From NCBI GenBank assembly GCA_051656905.1, contig JBOFJQ010000021.1, forward strand, positions 22,077 through 86,076: DNA of 64,000 nucleotides, written 5' to 3'. The DNA is from JAGNZR01 sp051656905. GTDB taxonomy: Bacteria; Fusobacteriota; Fusobacteriia; Fusobacteriales; Fusobacteriaceae. The notes under the pieces are model-generated. The model worked only from the letters and a program-made list of their open reading frames with translations. It ran no database searches and had not been told where the DNA came from. Positions within the stretch are counted from its first letter, which is position 1; each line of letters opens with the position of its first letter. A program made the translations under genes and the position numbers. Positions 1 to 10,008 of this stretch are shown piece after piece.

Positions 1-1841
1 AAAACTTTGAAAAGATGCTAGACTCTCTAAATGTTACATGCCAAAGAGGGATGTCAGAAATGTTCGATTACTCTGTTGGTAGAGGAACTGTTTTACTTCC
101 TTATGGTGGTGATAGACAATTAACTCAATCTGAAGCTAGTGTCCAAAAGATTTCAACAAATGGATTCACTAATACATGCTCAATAATTTCATACGGGTTC
201 AATCCATTTATCTCTGAAGTTTCTCCATACCTTAGCAGTAGTTACGCTGTTGTAGAATCTCTTTGCAAGATTACAGCTGTTGGGGGAGATTATAGAAAAG
301 CTAGACTTAGCTTCCAAGAATTCTTTGAAAAACTAAATAATTCTAAAGAGAAGTGGGGAAAACCAACTATGGCTCTACTAGGTGCACTGGATGCTCAAAT
401 TAATTTTGAAACTCCTGCAATTGGGGGAAAAGATAGTATGAGTGGCACATTTAATGATTTAGAAGTTCCACCAACTCTTATCTCATTTGCTGTGGCAACA
501 GAGCATGTTAAAAATATAATAAGCAAAGAATTCAACAAAAATTCTAAATATGTATACCTTATACCACATAATAAAAATGCTGACGGAACACCTAACTATA
601 ATCAACTAAAATCTAACATGGACTTTATTAGAAATAATATAAGAGAGAAAAAAATTGTTTCTGCTGGTGTTGTTAGCTTTGGTGGATGGGGTGAAACAGT
701 TGCTAAGATGAGTCTTGGAAATATGATTTTTGGTGGAGAATTTAGCTCTGATATAAATCCTCTAGAGATGCAAATTGGAAGTTTTGTTGTATCTACTAGA
801 GAAAAATTAAATGGTTTCCCTTTACTAGGTGAAGTGAACTATTCAGAAACTATAAAAATAAATGGTATTGAATTTGATTTAGAAGATATAAAAGCTATAA
901 ATGAAAAAAGATTAGAAAAAATCTATCCATATTTTGCTAAGCCTAATACTGAAATTTCAAGTGATATTCTTAAATTAGAAAATAGAAAAAATGGAGAAAG
1001 AAGTTGCTATAGAAATAAAATGGCTCAAGTTATCTGCAATGAAGAACCTAGAGTTTTAATAGTTGTTTTTCCTGGTACAAATTCAGAGTTTGATACTGAA
1101 AAAGCTTTCCAAAGAGCTGGAGGAGAAACTGAAATTCTAGTATTTAATAACTCATCACTAGAAGAGATTTCAAACTCTATTGATAGACTTGTTAAAAAAT
1201 TAGAACATTCACAAATATTTGCAATACCAGGTGGTTTCAGTGCAGGGGATGAACCTGATGGTTCTGGTAAGTTTATTGCAAATATTCTTCAAAATAAAAA
1301 AGTAGATTTAGCGATTAAAAAATTCTTAAAAAGACAAGGTTTAATCCTAGGAATTTGTAATGGATTCCAAGCTCTTATAAAATCAGGATTACTACCTTAC
1401 GGAAATACAAGTGACATAAACGTAGAATCACCAACTCTTTTTAGAAACGATATTAACAGACATGTTTCACGTATGATAAATACTAGAATATCTTCTAATT
1501 CATCACCTTGGTTATCTTCATATAAAATAGGAGATACTCACACACTGCCAATATCTCATGGTGAAGGGAAATTTGTTATAAATGAAAAGTTATATTTAGA
1601 ACTACTTCAAAATAACCAAATTGCAACTAGATACTGTGATGACAATGGGCAAGTTTCTATGGATGAAGATGTTAATTTAAATGGAGCTAGTTACGCGGTG
1701 GAAGGTATACTATCACCTTGTGGACAAATATTTGGAAAGATGGCTCATAGTGAGCGTTACGAAGAGGATTTATATAAAAATATTAATGGTGAAAAGTTTC
1801 AAGATATATTCAAAAATGGTGTTAATTTTTTCAAAAAATAA
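1..1841 (+). CDS. purL: Phosphoribosylformylglycinamidine synthase, C-terminal part (5' end outside window)
   Basis: Fourth step of purine synthesis: FGAR + glutamine + ATP to FGAM. About 610 residues are visible and the frame is open to the left edge, so this is the C-terminal half of the large single-chain enzyme (usually about 1200-1300 residues). Visible parts are the second AIRS-like ATPase module (SFGGWGETVAKMSLG) and the class-I glutamine amidotransferase domain from about residue 340, with IPGGFSAGDEPDGSGKF, the nucleophile elbow LGICNGFQ (Cys) and HGEGKF (His). The first ATG seen, at 15, is probably internal. It heads the purine operon seen here, with purC 33 bp downstream. Confidence 0.95.
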   Translation, partial: NFEKMLDSLNVTCQRGMSEMFDYSVGRGTVLLPYGGDRQLTQSEASVQKISTNGFTNTCSIISYGFNPFISEVSPYLSSSYAVVESLCKITAVGGDYRKARLSFQEFFEKLNNSKEKWGKPTMALLGALDAQINFETPAIGGKDSMSGTFNDLEVPPTLISFAVATEHVKNIISKEFNKNSKYVYLIPHNKNADGTPNYNQLKSNMDFIRNNIREKKIVSAGVVSFGGWGETVAKMSLGNMIFGGEFSSDINPLEMQIGSFVVSTREKLNGFPLLGEVNYSETIKINGIEFDLEDIKAINEKRLEKIYPYFAKPNTEISSDILKLENRKNGERSCYRNKMAQVICNEEPRVLIVVFPGTNSEFDTEKAFQRAGGETEILVFNNSSLEEISNSIDRLVKKLEHSQIFAIPGGFSAGDEPDGSGKFIANILQNKKVDLAIKKFLKRQGLILGICNGFQALIKSGLLPYGNTSDINVESPTLFRNDINRHVSRMINTRISSNSSPWLSSYKIGDTHTLPISHGEGKFVINEKLYLELLQNNQIATRYCDDNGQVSMDEDVNLNGASYAVEGILSPCGQIFGKMAHSERYEEDLYKNINGEKFQDIFKNGVNFFKK

Positions 1842-1874
1842 ATCAAATAACTTATATATTTTAGGAGGATTACA

Positions 1875-2576
1875 ATGCAAATGTATGAAGGAAAAGCAAA
1901 AAGAGTTTATTCAACAGAAAACCCTAACGAGGTAATAATATTTTATAAAGATGATGCTACTGCTTTTAATAATTTAAAAAAAGGTACTATAGTTAATAAA
2001 GGGATATTAAACCATAAAATAACAACAAAAATCTTTAACTACCTTGAAGAAAATGGTATTCCAACTCATATGATTAAAACAATTGATGAGAGAAATCAAC
2101 TTTGTAAAAAAGTTGAAATAATTCCTTTAGAAGTTATAGTTAGAAATACTTTAGCTGGATCTACTGCTAAACTTTTAGGAATTAGCGAAGGACTTGAACT
2201 AAGTTCACCAATCTTTGAAATTTGCTATAAAAAAGATGAATTAAATGATCCTTTAATAAATGATTATCATGCTGTTGCATTAGGACTTGCTACTAAAGAG
2301 GAATTAGAAACAATTTATGCTTTAACAGCTAAAATAAATACACTACTTATTTCTTTCTTTAAAAATATAGGTATAAAATTAGTAGATTTTAAAATTGAAT
2401 TTGGTAGAGATGTAAACAACAATATTATTCTTGCTGATGAGATATCACCTGACTCTTGCAGATTATGGGATCTTGAAACTAATGAAAAAATGGATAAAGA
2501 TAGATTTAGAAGAGACCTTGGAAAAGTTGAAGAAGCTTATATTGAAGTTTTAAATAGAATACTAGGGCAGTGGTAA
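1875..2576 (+). CDS. purC: Phosphoribosylaminoimidazole-succinocarboxamide synthase
   Basis: SAICAR synthase joins aspartate to CAIR using ATP. The 233-residue length is normal for the bacterial monofunctional enzyme. Family features are the MYEGKAKRVY start, the IVRNTLAGS segment and LADEISPDSCRLWD near residue 195. The start ATG at 1875 follows AGGAGG at 1863. The gene ends one base before purF, so the two are probably translated together. Confidence 0.96.
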   Translation: MQMYEGKAKRVYSTENPNEVIIFYKDDATAFNNLKKGTIVNKGILNHKITTKIFNYLEENGIPTHMIKTIDERNQLCKKVEIIPLEVIVRNTLAGSTAKLLGISEGLELSSPIFEICYKKDELNDPLINDYHAVALGLATKEELETIYALTAKINTLLISFFKNIGIKLVDFKIEFGRDVNNNIILADEISPDSCRLWDLETNEKMDKDRFRRDLGKVEEAYIEVLNRILGQW

Positions 2577-2577
2577 G

Positions 2578-3990
2578 ATGCTAAAAGGTACTCAATATTT
2601 CTTAAATGGAAAAATTAAAGAGGAGTGTGGAGTTTTCGGAATATTTCATAACGATAACCCAGCTAACTTTATTTACTATGGTTTACACGCACTTCAACAT
2701 AGAGGACAAGAAGGTGTTGGAATAGCAACTTCTGACAACAAAGAGATCTTCAGATTAAGAGGTGAAGGTTTAGTTACAGATATTTTTAATAATGAAAATC
2801 TTGAAACTTTAAAAGGAAATATGGGGATAGGACATGTGAGATATGCAACTTTTGGAGGGGCTGGAATTGATAATGTACAACCTCTACTTATTAGATCTCA
2901 TATGTGGAACTTTGTAATTGCTCACAATGGAAATATTGTTAATGCTGAAGAGCTAAAACAGGAGCTTGAGTTTAAAGGTAGTGTTTTCCAATGTACTTCT
3001 GATAGTGAAATCATTGGTCACTTAATTCAAAGAGAAACTGGTAACTTAGAAGAGAGAATTTTAAAAGCCCTTCCTAAATTGGAAGGGGCATTCTCTTTCT
3101 TAATTATGGATAATAATAACATCTTTGCCATAAGAGATAAAAATGGTTTAAGACCTTTATCCATAGCAAAATTAAACGGTGGATACGCTATAAGTTCTGA
3201 AACATCTGCATTTGATATTACAGGTGCTCAGTTCATAAGATCTATTGAACCGGGAGAAGTTGTTAAAATTTCTAAAGAGGGACTTACTTCTAAAAAATAC
3301 ACAGAAAATACTCAAAGCAAGATGTGTGCTATGGAATATATTTATTTTTCTAGACCTGATAGTAATATTAACTCATTAAATGTTCATGCTTCAAGAAGAA
3401 AATGTGGTTCTCTACTTGCCAAAGAGTCAAAAATAGATGCTGATATTATAATTGGAGTTCCTGATTCATCTATATCTGCTGCTATGGGCTTCTCTGACGA
3501 GACTGGCATTCCATATGAACTCGGTCTTATAAAAAGTAGATACGTTGGTAGAACTTTTATAAAACCTACTCAGACTTTAAGAGAAAAGGGAGTAAAAATG
3601 AAGCTCTCTGCTATTGAATCCATTGTAAAAGGTAAAAGAATTGTTCTAGTTGATGATTCTATAGTTAGAGGAACAACATCTAAACAGATTGTTAAGCTTT
3701 TAAGGGAGGCTGGAGCCCTTGAAATTCATATGAGAATTGCTTCCCCTCCTATTATTAGTCCTTGTTTCTATGGTGTTGACACATCTACTTTTGAAGAGCT
3801 TGTTAGTAGTAGACTAAAAGTAGACGCTTTATGTAAATATATTGATGCTGATTCTTTAGCATTCTTATCTATGGATGGTTTAAAGAAAAGTCTTGGAGAT
3901 AATATCTGCTTAGCTTGTTTTAGCGGTGAATATCCAACACCTGTCTTCAATTTAATAAATAACTTAAAAAGAGGAGAAAATTGTGAGTAA
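2578..3990 (+). CDS. purF: Amidophosphoribosyltransferase (Fe-S type)
   Basis: Committed step of purine synthesis: PRPP + glutamine to phosphoribosylamine. The N-terminal Ntn glutaminase domain has its nucleophile at Cys17 (KEECGVFGIF), so a 16-residue propeptide must be removed. The PRPP-binding loop IVLVDDSIVRGTTS lies near residues 355-368. Cysteines at SKMCAMEY, SPCFYG and NICLACF match the four ligands of the 4Fe-4S cluster in the Bacillus-type enzyme, which suggests oxygen-sensitive stability. The gene begins one base after purC stops and overlaps purM by 8 bp. Confidence 0.96.
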   Translation: MLKGTQYFLNGKIKEECGVFGIFHNDNPANFIYYGLHALQHRGQEGVGIATSDNKEIFRLRGEGLVTDIFNNENLETLKGNMGIGHVRYATFGGAGIDNVQPLLIRSHMWNFVIAHNGNIVNAEELKQELEFKGSVFQCTSDSEIIGHLIQRETGNLEERILKALPKLEGAFSFLIMDNNNIFAIRDKNGLRPLSIAKLNGGYAISSETSAFDITGAQFIRSIEPGEVVKISKEGLTSKKYTENTQSKMCAMEYIYFSRPDSNINSLNVHASRRKCGSLLAKESKIDADIIIGVPDSSISAAMGFSDETGIPYELGLIKSRYVGRTFIKPTQTLREKGVKMKLSAIESIVKGKRIVLVDDSIVRGTTSKQIVKLLREAGALEIHMRIASPPIISPCFYGVDTSTFEELVSSRLKVDALCKYIDADSLAFLSMDGLKKSLGDNICLACFSGEYPTPVFNLINNLKRGENCE

Positions 3991-5008
3991 AAAATATATG
4001 GAATCTGGAGTTAACTTAGAAGCTGGTTACGAGTCGGTTAATAGAATAAAAAGTCATGTTAAAAGAACCTCAATAAAAGGTAGTATCGATAGTTTAGGAG
4101 CCTTTGGTGGAATGTTTGATCTTTCTGTTTTAAATATTAAAGAACCAGTTTTAGTAAGTGGTACTGATGGAGTTGGAACGAAGCTTATGCTAGCTTTTGA
4201 GATGGACAGACACGATACAATTGGAATTGATGCAGTTGCCATGTGTGTAAATGACGTTTTAGTTCAAGGTGCTATGCCTCTTTATTTCTTAGACTATATT
4301 GCACTTGGTAAAAATATCCCTTCTAAAGTTGAAGCTATTGTTAAAGGAGTAGCTGATGGGTGCGTTCTATCTGAATGTGCTTTAATCGGTGGTGAAACTG
4401 CTGAGATGCCTGGTATGTACTCAGGTGATGAATATGATATCGCTGGATTTACTGTGGGAGTCGTTGAAAAATCAAAGCTTATAACAGGAAAAAATGTACA
4501 AAAAGATGATGTTATCATTGGAATCTCATCTTCTGGAGCTCATTCTAATGGATTCTCTCTTGTAAGAAAAATTTTAAGAGATAACAACTTAAATTTAAAA
4601 GAGACTTATAAAGGTTTTGATAAACCTCTAGGTGATATACTTCTTGAACCAACAAGAATTTATGTAAAATCTATAAAAAAACTTTTAGAAACTATTACTC
4701 CTAAAGGGATGTGCCATATAACAGGTGGAGGATTCTACGAAAATATTCCTAGAGTTATCCCTGAAGGTTTACAGGCTAATATTAATATTAAAAACATTGA
4801 TATTCCAGAAATATTTAACTTTTTAATGAATCAAAGCGACATTCCAAAAGAAGAGATGTTTAATGTGTTTAATATGGGAATCGGATTTATTGTTATAGTT
4901 AACAAAGATGATGTTCAAGAAACTTTAAATATTCTTAACTCTAATGGAGAAAAAGCTAAAATTATTGGTGATATTAGCGTTGGTGAGAGTGTGAACTTAA
5001 TATGGTAA
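3983..5008 (+). CDS. purM: Phosphoribosylformylglycinamidine cyclo-ligase
   Basis: AIR synthetase closes the imidazole ring of FGAM with ATP. The 341-residue length is standard. Family signatures are GTDGVGTKLMLAFEMDRHDTIGID, GGETAEMPGMY and HITGGGFYENIPRV. I chose the GTG start at 3983 because GAGGAG lies 7 bases upstream. It overlaps the purF end by 8 bp and purN by 7 bp, indicating translational coupling. Confidence 0.95.
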   Translation: MSKKYMESGVNLEAGYESVNRIKSHVKRTSIKGSIDSLGAFGGMFDLSVLNIKEPVLVSGTDGVGTKLMLAFEMDRHDTIGIDAVAMCVNDVLVQGAMPLYFLDYIALGKNIPSKVEAIVKGVADGCVLSECALIGGETAEMPGMYSGDEYDIAGFTVGVVEKSKLITGKNVQKDDVIIGISSSGAHSNGFSLVRKILRDNNLNLKETYKGFDKPLGDILLEPTRIYVKSIKKLLETITPKGMCHITGGGFYENIPRVIPEGLQANINIKNIDIPEIFNFLMNQSDIPKEEMFNVFNMGIGFIVIVNKDDVQETLNILNSNGEKAKIIGDISVGESVNLIW

Positions 5009-5574
5009 AAGTTGCTGTATTTGCATCTGGAACAGGGAGTAATTTTGAAAATCTAGTTAACTTTGAAAAATCAAATAAAGAGTGTAACTACTATGTACAG
5101 TTGCTTATAGTGGATAAAGAAGGGGCTAAAGTAATTGAAAAAGCTCATAAACTAAATATAGAAACATACTGTATTAATCCTAAAGATTTTGAAAATAAGG
5201 CAAAATATGAGGAAAAAATACTAGAAATTCTTCTATTTCATAAAATTGAACTTATCGCTTTAGCAGGGTACATGAGAATTTTAACAGATGTTATTTTAAG
5301 GAACTATCCAAATAAAATACTAAATATACACCCTTCTATTTTACCTGCATACCCTGGAAAAAATAGTATCCACGATGCTTTTATTAATAAGGCAGAATAT
5401 ACAGGTGTTACTATTCATTATGTTGATAGTGGAATTGATACTGGTAAAATTATAGCTCAAGAAAAATTAGATATAAATCCTCTATGGTCTATAGAGGATT
5501 TAGAAGAAAAAATACATGAAATCGAACATAAATTATACCCTTTAGTGCTAAATGAAATCTGTAATAAAAGATAG
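5002..5574 (+). CDS. purN: Phosphoribosylglycinamide formyltransferase
   Basis: Transfers formyl from 10-formyl-THF to GAR. This 190-residue protein has the N-terminal ASGTGSNFENL nucleotide loop, the catalytic Asn/His in NIHPSILPAYPG (about residues 109-120) and the catalytic Asp in DSGIDTGKII. The ATG at 5002 overlaps the purM stop by 7 bp. Its folate donor could be supplied by the fhs gene at 12134, though that gene belongs to another cluster. Confidence 0.94.
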   Translation: MVKVAVFASGTGSNFENLVNFEKSNKECNYYVQLLIVDKEGAKVIEKAHKLNIETYCINPKDFENKAKYEEKILEILLFHKIELIALAGYMRILTDVILRNYPNKILNIHPSILPAYPGKNSIHDAFINKAEYTGVTIHYVDSGIDTGKIIAQEKLDINPLWSIEDLEEKIHEIEHKLYPLVLNEICNKR

Positions 5575-5649
5575 AAGTTTTAACTACAGATTAGAAATTA
5601 AAATAATAGAATGCAACCATTAATTATAGAATAGGAGAGATAATAATAT

Positions 5650-7188
5650 ATGAAAAGAGTTCTTATAAGCGTATCTGATAAAAGAGGAATCGTTAATTTT
5701 GCTAAGTTTTTAGAGGAAAACGACTACGAAATTATATCCACTGGTGGAACTGAAAAAATACTTAAAGAGGCCGGAATAAAAACTCTTAATATCTCAGATA
5801 TAACAGGTTTTCCTGAAATTATGGATGGAAGAGTTAAGACTTTACATCCAAATGTTCATGGTGGACTTCTTTGTGTTAGAAATAACCCAGAGCACATGAA
5901 AGCTTTGTTAGAAAACAATATTGAACTTATTGATATGGTTGTTGTAAATCTATACCCTTTTAAAGAGGCTTTAGAAAAAAATTCAACTCATGAAGAGCTT
6001 ATTGAAAATATCGATATTGGTGGTCCTAGTATGCTAAGATCAGCTGCTAAAAACCATAGATTTGTTACTGTATGTGTTGATCCAAATGATTATAGAAAAA
6101 TACAAGAAGATATAATTAACTATAAAGATACTACAACTGAAACTAAAAATTATTTAGCCGCTAAAGTTTTTAGATATACATCAGCTTATGATTCACTAAT
6201 TGCTAACTACTTAACTTCAAAATTAGGAGATAAATTCCCTGAAATAATCACTCTTTCTTATGAAAAGGTTCAAAACTTAAGATACGGAGAGAATCCTCAT
6301 CAAGAAGCAGCTTTTTATAGAAACTCTATTTCAGGTTTCTGTTTAGGAGATGCTGAACAACTTAATGGTAAAGAACTGTCGTTTAACAATATTCAAGATA
6401 CAAATGCTGCACTGCAAATATTAAAAGAGTTTACTGAACCTACTGTTGTTGCTGTAAAACATATGAACCCTTGCGGTGTTGGTTCAGGTAGTAACCTGAA
6501 TCTAGCTTGGAAAAGAGCTTTCTCTGCTGATCCTATATCTATTTTTGGTGGAATAATCGTAGCAAATAGAGAGATTAATGAAGAGACTGCAAAGGAGATG
6601 AGCGAACTATTTTTAGAAATTATAGTTGCACCTCATTTCACAGATTCAGCTTTAGAAGTTTTTTCTAAGAAGAAGAACTTAAGAGTTTTAAAACTAGATT
6701 TAAATAAAGAGGTTAAAAATAGTTTAAGTATAACTAATGTTTGTGATGGAGTTTTAATTCAAGATATGGATAGTATCTCTAACTTTAAAGATATGGATAT
6801 CTCAAAACTTCAGTGTGTAACAGAAAAACAACCTAGTGAAAAAGAGTTAGAAGAGATGAAATTTTTATGGAAGATAGTTAAACATGTTAAGTCTAACGCT
6901 ATTGTTATAGGTAATGGCTCTCAAACTTTTGGAGTTGGAGCTGGACAAATGAATAGGGTTGGAGCTGCTAAAATAGCTCTAGAACAATCTGGAGTAAATG
7001 CTCACGGAGCCTTCCTTGCATCTGATGCATTTTTCCCAATGAGTGACACTGTTGAACTTGCTGCTAAGTATGGAATTAAAGGAATTATTCAACCTGGAGG
7101 TTCTATTAAAGATAAAGATTCTATTGATAAATGCAATGAACTTGGAATCACTATGCTCTTCACAAATAGAAGACACTTTAAACATTAA
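5650..7188 (+). CDS. purH: Bifunctional AICAR transformylase / IMP cyclohydrolase
   Basis: Carries out the last two steps to IMP. The N-terminal MGS-like cyclohydrolase domain shows STGGTEKIL and GRVKTLHPNVHGG (about residues 61-73). The C-terminal transformylase domain has KHMNPCGVG (about 274-282) and FFPMSDTVELAAKYGI near the end. The 512-residue length is normal. The start at 5650 is preceded by AGGAGAGA. The 75-bp gap from purN holds no obvious terminator, so it probably stays in the same transcript. Confidence 0.96.
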   Translation: MKRVLISVSDKRGIVNFAKFLEENDYEIISTGGTEKILKEAGIKTLNISDITGFPEIMDGRVKTLHPNVHGGLLCVRNNPEHMKALLENNIELIDMVVVNLYPFKEALEKNSTHEELIENIDIGGPSMLRSAAKNHRFVTVCVDPNDYRKIQEDIINYKDTTTETKNYLAAKVFRYTSAYDSLIANYLTSKLGDKFPEIITLSYEKVQNLRYGENPHQEAAFYRNSISGFCLGDAEQLNGKELSFNNIQDTNAALQILKEFTEPTVVAVKHMNPCGVGSGSNLNLAWKRAFSADPISIFGGIIVANREINEETAKEMSELFLEIIVAPHFTDSALEVFSKKKNLRVLKLDLNKEVKNSLSITNVCDGVLIQDMDSISNFKDMDISKLQCVTEKQPSEKELEEMKFLWKIVKHVKSNAIVIGNGSQTFGVGAGQMNRVGAAKIALEQSGVNAHGAFLASDAFFPMSDTVELAAKYGIKGIIQPGGSIKDKDSIDKCNELGITMLFTNRRHFKH

Positions 7189-7202
7189 TTTTTGGAGGAT
7201 AA

Positions 7203-8441
7203 ATGAAAGTTTTAGTTATTGGTAAAGGTGGACGTGAACATGCAATAGCATGGAAAATAAGCTCTAGTCCAAAGGTATCAACAGTTTATTGTGCTCCTGG
7301 AAATCCAGGAACAGCTAATTTTTGTAAAAATATACCTATAAATGATAATCAAATCAATGAGCTATTAAATTTTGCTAAAGAAAATTCAATAGATTTAACC
7401 ATAGTTGGCCCTGAATCTACACTTTCTTTAGGGATAGTTGATAAATTTCAAGAGAATGGACTAAAAATATTTGGACCTACTGCTGCTGCTACTCAAATCG
7501 AAAGTAGTAAAAAATTTGCTAAGGATTTAATGAAAAAATACAATATTCCAACTGCTAGCTATGAAAGTTTCACAGACTTAAATGAGGCGTTGAAATATCT
7601 AGAGATTCAAGGTGTACCTATTGTTATAAAAGAAGACGGCTTAAAATCAGGTAAAGGAGTAACTGTGGCTTTTACTTTAAGAGAAGCTCAAGAGGCTTTA
7701 AATAAAGCCTTTACCATTGAAAATAACAGAGTGGTTATTGAAGAATATTTAGAAGGATTTGAATTTTCTTTAATAGCTATGATTCATAATAAAATAGTTA
7801 TCCCTCTTGAGGTTGCTCAAGATCATAAAAGAGTTTTAGATAATGATCTTGGTCCTAATACTGGTGGTATGGGAGTTTATTCCCCTGTACCTAGCATCAC
7901 CTCTGAAATAATTGAACAATCTATAAAAGAGATTATTCAACCTACAGTAGATGCAATGGAGCTTGAAGGTATGCCTTTTACAGGATTCCTTTTTGCAGGA
8001 ATTATGTTAACTAAAAATGGAGTAAAAACTATTGAATTTAATGCTAGACTTGGAGATCCTGAATCACAGGTAATTCTTCCAAGAATGAAAAGTGATTTTT
8101 TAGACATTATTTTAAACCTTCTTAATGATCAAAAGACTGAAATACTTTGGGATGAGAGATTTGCTCTAGGAGTCGTTCTTGCCTCTACTGGATACCCTGA
8201 ATCCTTTACAAAGGATTCTCCTATAGAAATAACTGATCTTTTAGAAGAGACACTTCTTTTCCATATGGGAACTAAGTTTGAGAACAATCAACTACTAACT
8301 AATGGAGGAAGAGTTCTAATACCTGTTACTTTAGGAAACAGTTTAAAAATAGCTAAGGATCTTGCTTATAGTGAAATAAAAAAAATAAAATGTAACAAAT
8401 TATTTTTTAGAAATGATATTGGAAATAAATCTTTAATTTAA
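7203..8441 (+). CDS. purD: Phosphoribosylamine-glycine ligase
   Basis: GAR synthetase, an ATP-grasp enzyme that joins glycine to phosphoribosylamine. The N-terminal GKGGREHAIAWKI, the ATP-grasp segment IKEDGLKSGKGVTVA and the metal-binding region FTGFLFAGIM ... EFNARLGDPE are all present. At 412 residues it is near the usual 420. GGAGG at 7194 supports the ATG at 7203. It lies 14 bp after purH. Confidence 0.95.
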   Translation: MKVLVIGKGGREHAIAWKISSSPKVSTVYCAPGNPGTANFCKNIPINDNQINELLNFAKENSIDLTIVGPESTLSLGIVDKFQENGLKIFGPTAAATQIESSKKFAKDLMKKYNIPTASYESFTDLNEALKYLEIQGVPIVIKEDGLKSGKGVTVAFTLREAQEALNKAFTIENNRVVIEEYLEGFEFSLIAMIHNKIVIPLEVAQDHKRVLDNDLGPNTGGMGVYSPVPSITSEIIEQSIKEIIQPTVDAMELEGMPFTGFLFAGIMLTKNGVKTIEFNARLGDPESQVILPRMKSDFLDIILNLLNDQKTEILWDERFALGVVLASTGYPESFTKDSPIEITDLLEETLLFHMGTKFENNQLLTNGGRVLIPVTLGNSLKIAKDLAYSEIKKIKCNKLFFRNDIGNKSLI

Positions 8442-8467
8442 ACTTATTAATAAAAAGGAGAATATAC

Positions 8468-9925
8468 ATGTTAAATGGAAAAATTATAAAAGAAGCAATA
8501 ACTTTTGACGACGTTTTATTAGTACCTGCTCATTCATCGGTTTTACCTTATGAAGTAGATTTAAAAACTAAACTTACTAAAAATATAACATTGAATGTCC
8601 CTATTGTAAGTGCTGCTATGGATACTGTAACAGAAAGTGACCTAGCTATAGCTCTTGCCAGGCAAGGTGGTATAGGATTCATTCATAAAAATATGAGTAT
8701 TTCTGAACAAGCTTCTGAAATTGACAGAGTAAAAAGATGCGAAAGTGGTATGATTAAAAATCCTGTAACACTTTCTAAAGACTCAACTATTATTGAAGCT
8801 AACGAAATTATGAGAAGATATAAGATTTCTGGATTACCTGTTATTGAAGAGGATGGAAAGCTTATCGGTATTGTTACTAACAGAGATTTAAAATATAGAA
8901 AAGAATTAAATGAGCCCATAGATGAAATTATGACTAAAAAAAATATTGTTACAGCTCCTGTAGGAACTACTCTTGATGAAGCAAAAGAGATTCTTTTATT
9001 TAATCGTATTGAAAAACTTCCAATAGTTGATGATAAAGGCTACTTAAAAGGTCTTATAACTATTAAAGATATCGACAATCTTATGGAGTACCCTAACGCT
9101 TGTAAGGATTCACAAGGTAGACTTAGAGTAGGAGGAGCTATTGGAATTGATAAGGATTATCTTCAAAGAGTTAAAGCTTTAGTTAAAGCTGGGGTTGATA
9201 TTATAACTGTTGATTCTGCTCATGGACACTCACAAGGTATCTTAGAAGCTATAAAAACTATTCGTGATAAATACCCTGATTTAGATATTATAGGTGGTAA
9301 TATTGTAACTGCTGAAGCTGCAAGCGATCTTATAAAAGCTGGTGTTAATGCTGTTAAAGTTGGAATTGGTCCTGGATCTATCTGTACTACTAGAGTTATA
9401 GCTGGAGTTGGAGTACCTCAATTAACTGCTGTTAATGATGTGTATGAAATTTGTAGAGAGCATGGTATTGGTGTTATTGCTGACGGAGGTATTAAATTTT
9501 CTGGGGATATAGTAAAAGCTATTGTTGCAGGTGCTGACTGCGTAATGATAGGTGGACTTCTTGCAGGAACAACTGAAGCTCCTGGTGAAGTAATTATTTT
9601 TGAAGGAAGAAGATACAAAGTTTATGTTGGAATGGGCTCTATGGCAGCAATGAAAAGAGGATCAAAGGACAGATACTTCCAAAAAGATGAACAGAAACTT
9701 GTTCCAGAAGGTATTGAAGGTAGAGTTGCATTTAAAGGTGATGTTAAAGATGTAGTTTTCCAAATCTGTGGAGGTATTCGTTCTGGTATGGGATACTGTG
9801 GAACTGCAACTATTCAAAATCTAAAAGAGGATGCAAGATTTGTAAAAATCACAGGAGCTGGTCTAAGAGAGAGCCATCCTCATGATGTAATTATTACTAA
9901 AGAAGCTCCAAACTATTCAAAATAA
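8468..9925 (+). CDS. guaB: IMP dehydrogenase
   Basis: Oxidises IMP to XMP with NAD+, the first step to GMP. The (beta/alpha)8 core starts ITFDDVLLVPAHS. Two CBS domains occupy about residues 95-205 (IVTNRDLKYRKEL, LITIKDIDNLMEY). The catalytic loop GIGPGSICTTR carries the active-site Cys near residue 305, and the flap region is near 400. The 485-residue length is normal. It is the last gene of the purine run and ends 18 bp before an intrinsic terminator. Confidence 0.97.
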   Translation: MLNGKIIKEAITFDDVLLVPAHSSVLPYEVDLKTKLTKNITLNVPIVSAAMDTVTESDLAIALARQGGIGFIHKNMSISEQASEIDRVKRCESGMIKNPVTLSKDSTIIEANEIMRRYKISGLPVIEEDGKLIGIVTNRDLKYRKELNEPIDEIMTKKNIVTAPVGTTLDEAKEILLFNRIEKLPIVDDKGYLKGLITIKDIDNLMEYPNACKDSQGRLRVGGAIGIDKDYLQRVKALVKAGVDIITVDSAHGHSQGILEAIKTIRDKYPDLDIIGGNIVTAEAASDLIKAGVNAVKVGIGPGSICTTRVIAGVGVPQLTAVNDVYEICREHGIGVIADGGIKFSGDIVKAIVAGADCVMIGGLLAGTTEAPGEVIIFEGRRYKVYVGMGSMAAMKRGSKDRYFQKDEQKLVPEGIEGRVAFKGDVKDVVFQICGGIRSGMGYCGTATIQNLKEDARFVKITGAGLRESHPHDVIITKEAPNYSK

Positions 9926-9943
9926 TAGAATATAAATAGAAAA

Positions 9944-9976
9944 AATAAAAAAGAGTAAAATCTTTTTTATTTTTTT
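9944..9976 (+). terminator. Rho-independent terminator of the purine operon
   Basis: An 11-bp perfect AT-rich stem (AATAAAAAAGA / TCTTTTTTATT) around the loop GTAAAA, followed by more T. It sits just after guaB and closes the purine operon. The ECF-type promoter of the first small RNA starts immediately downstream at 9978. Confidence 0.8.
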
Positions 9977-9977
9977 T

Positions 9978-10002
9978 AAACTTTTTAGCAACTTGTTCCG
10001 TC
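9978..10002 (+). promoter_or_regulatory. ECF-sigma-type promoter of sRNA copy 1
   Basis: AAACTT, then exactly 15 bases, then CGTC followed by AAAAT. The same two boxes and spacing recur at the next two copies while the 15-base spacers differ, so the boxes look selected. The AAC / CGTC pair is the classic pattern of group-IV (ECF) sigma promoters. Confidence 0.68.
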
Positions 10003-10008
10003 AAAATA

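Noticed and set aside
1681..1935. 84-residue frame across the purL end and purC start
   Set aside because: Out-of-frame shadow of two real genes with no ribosome site.
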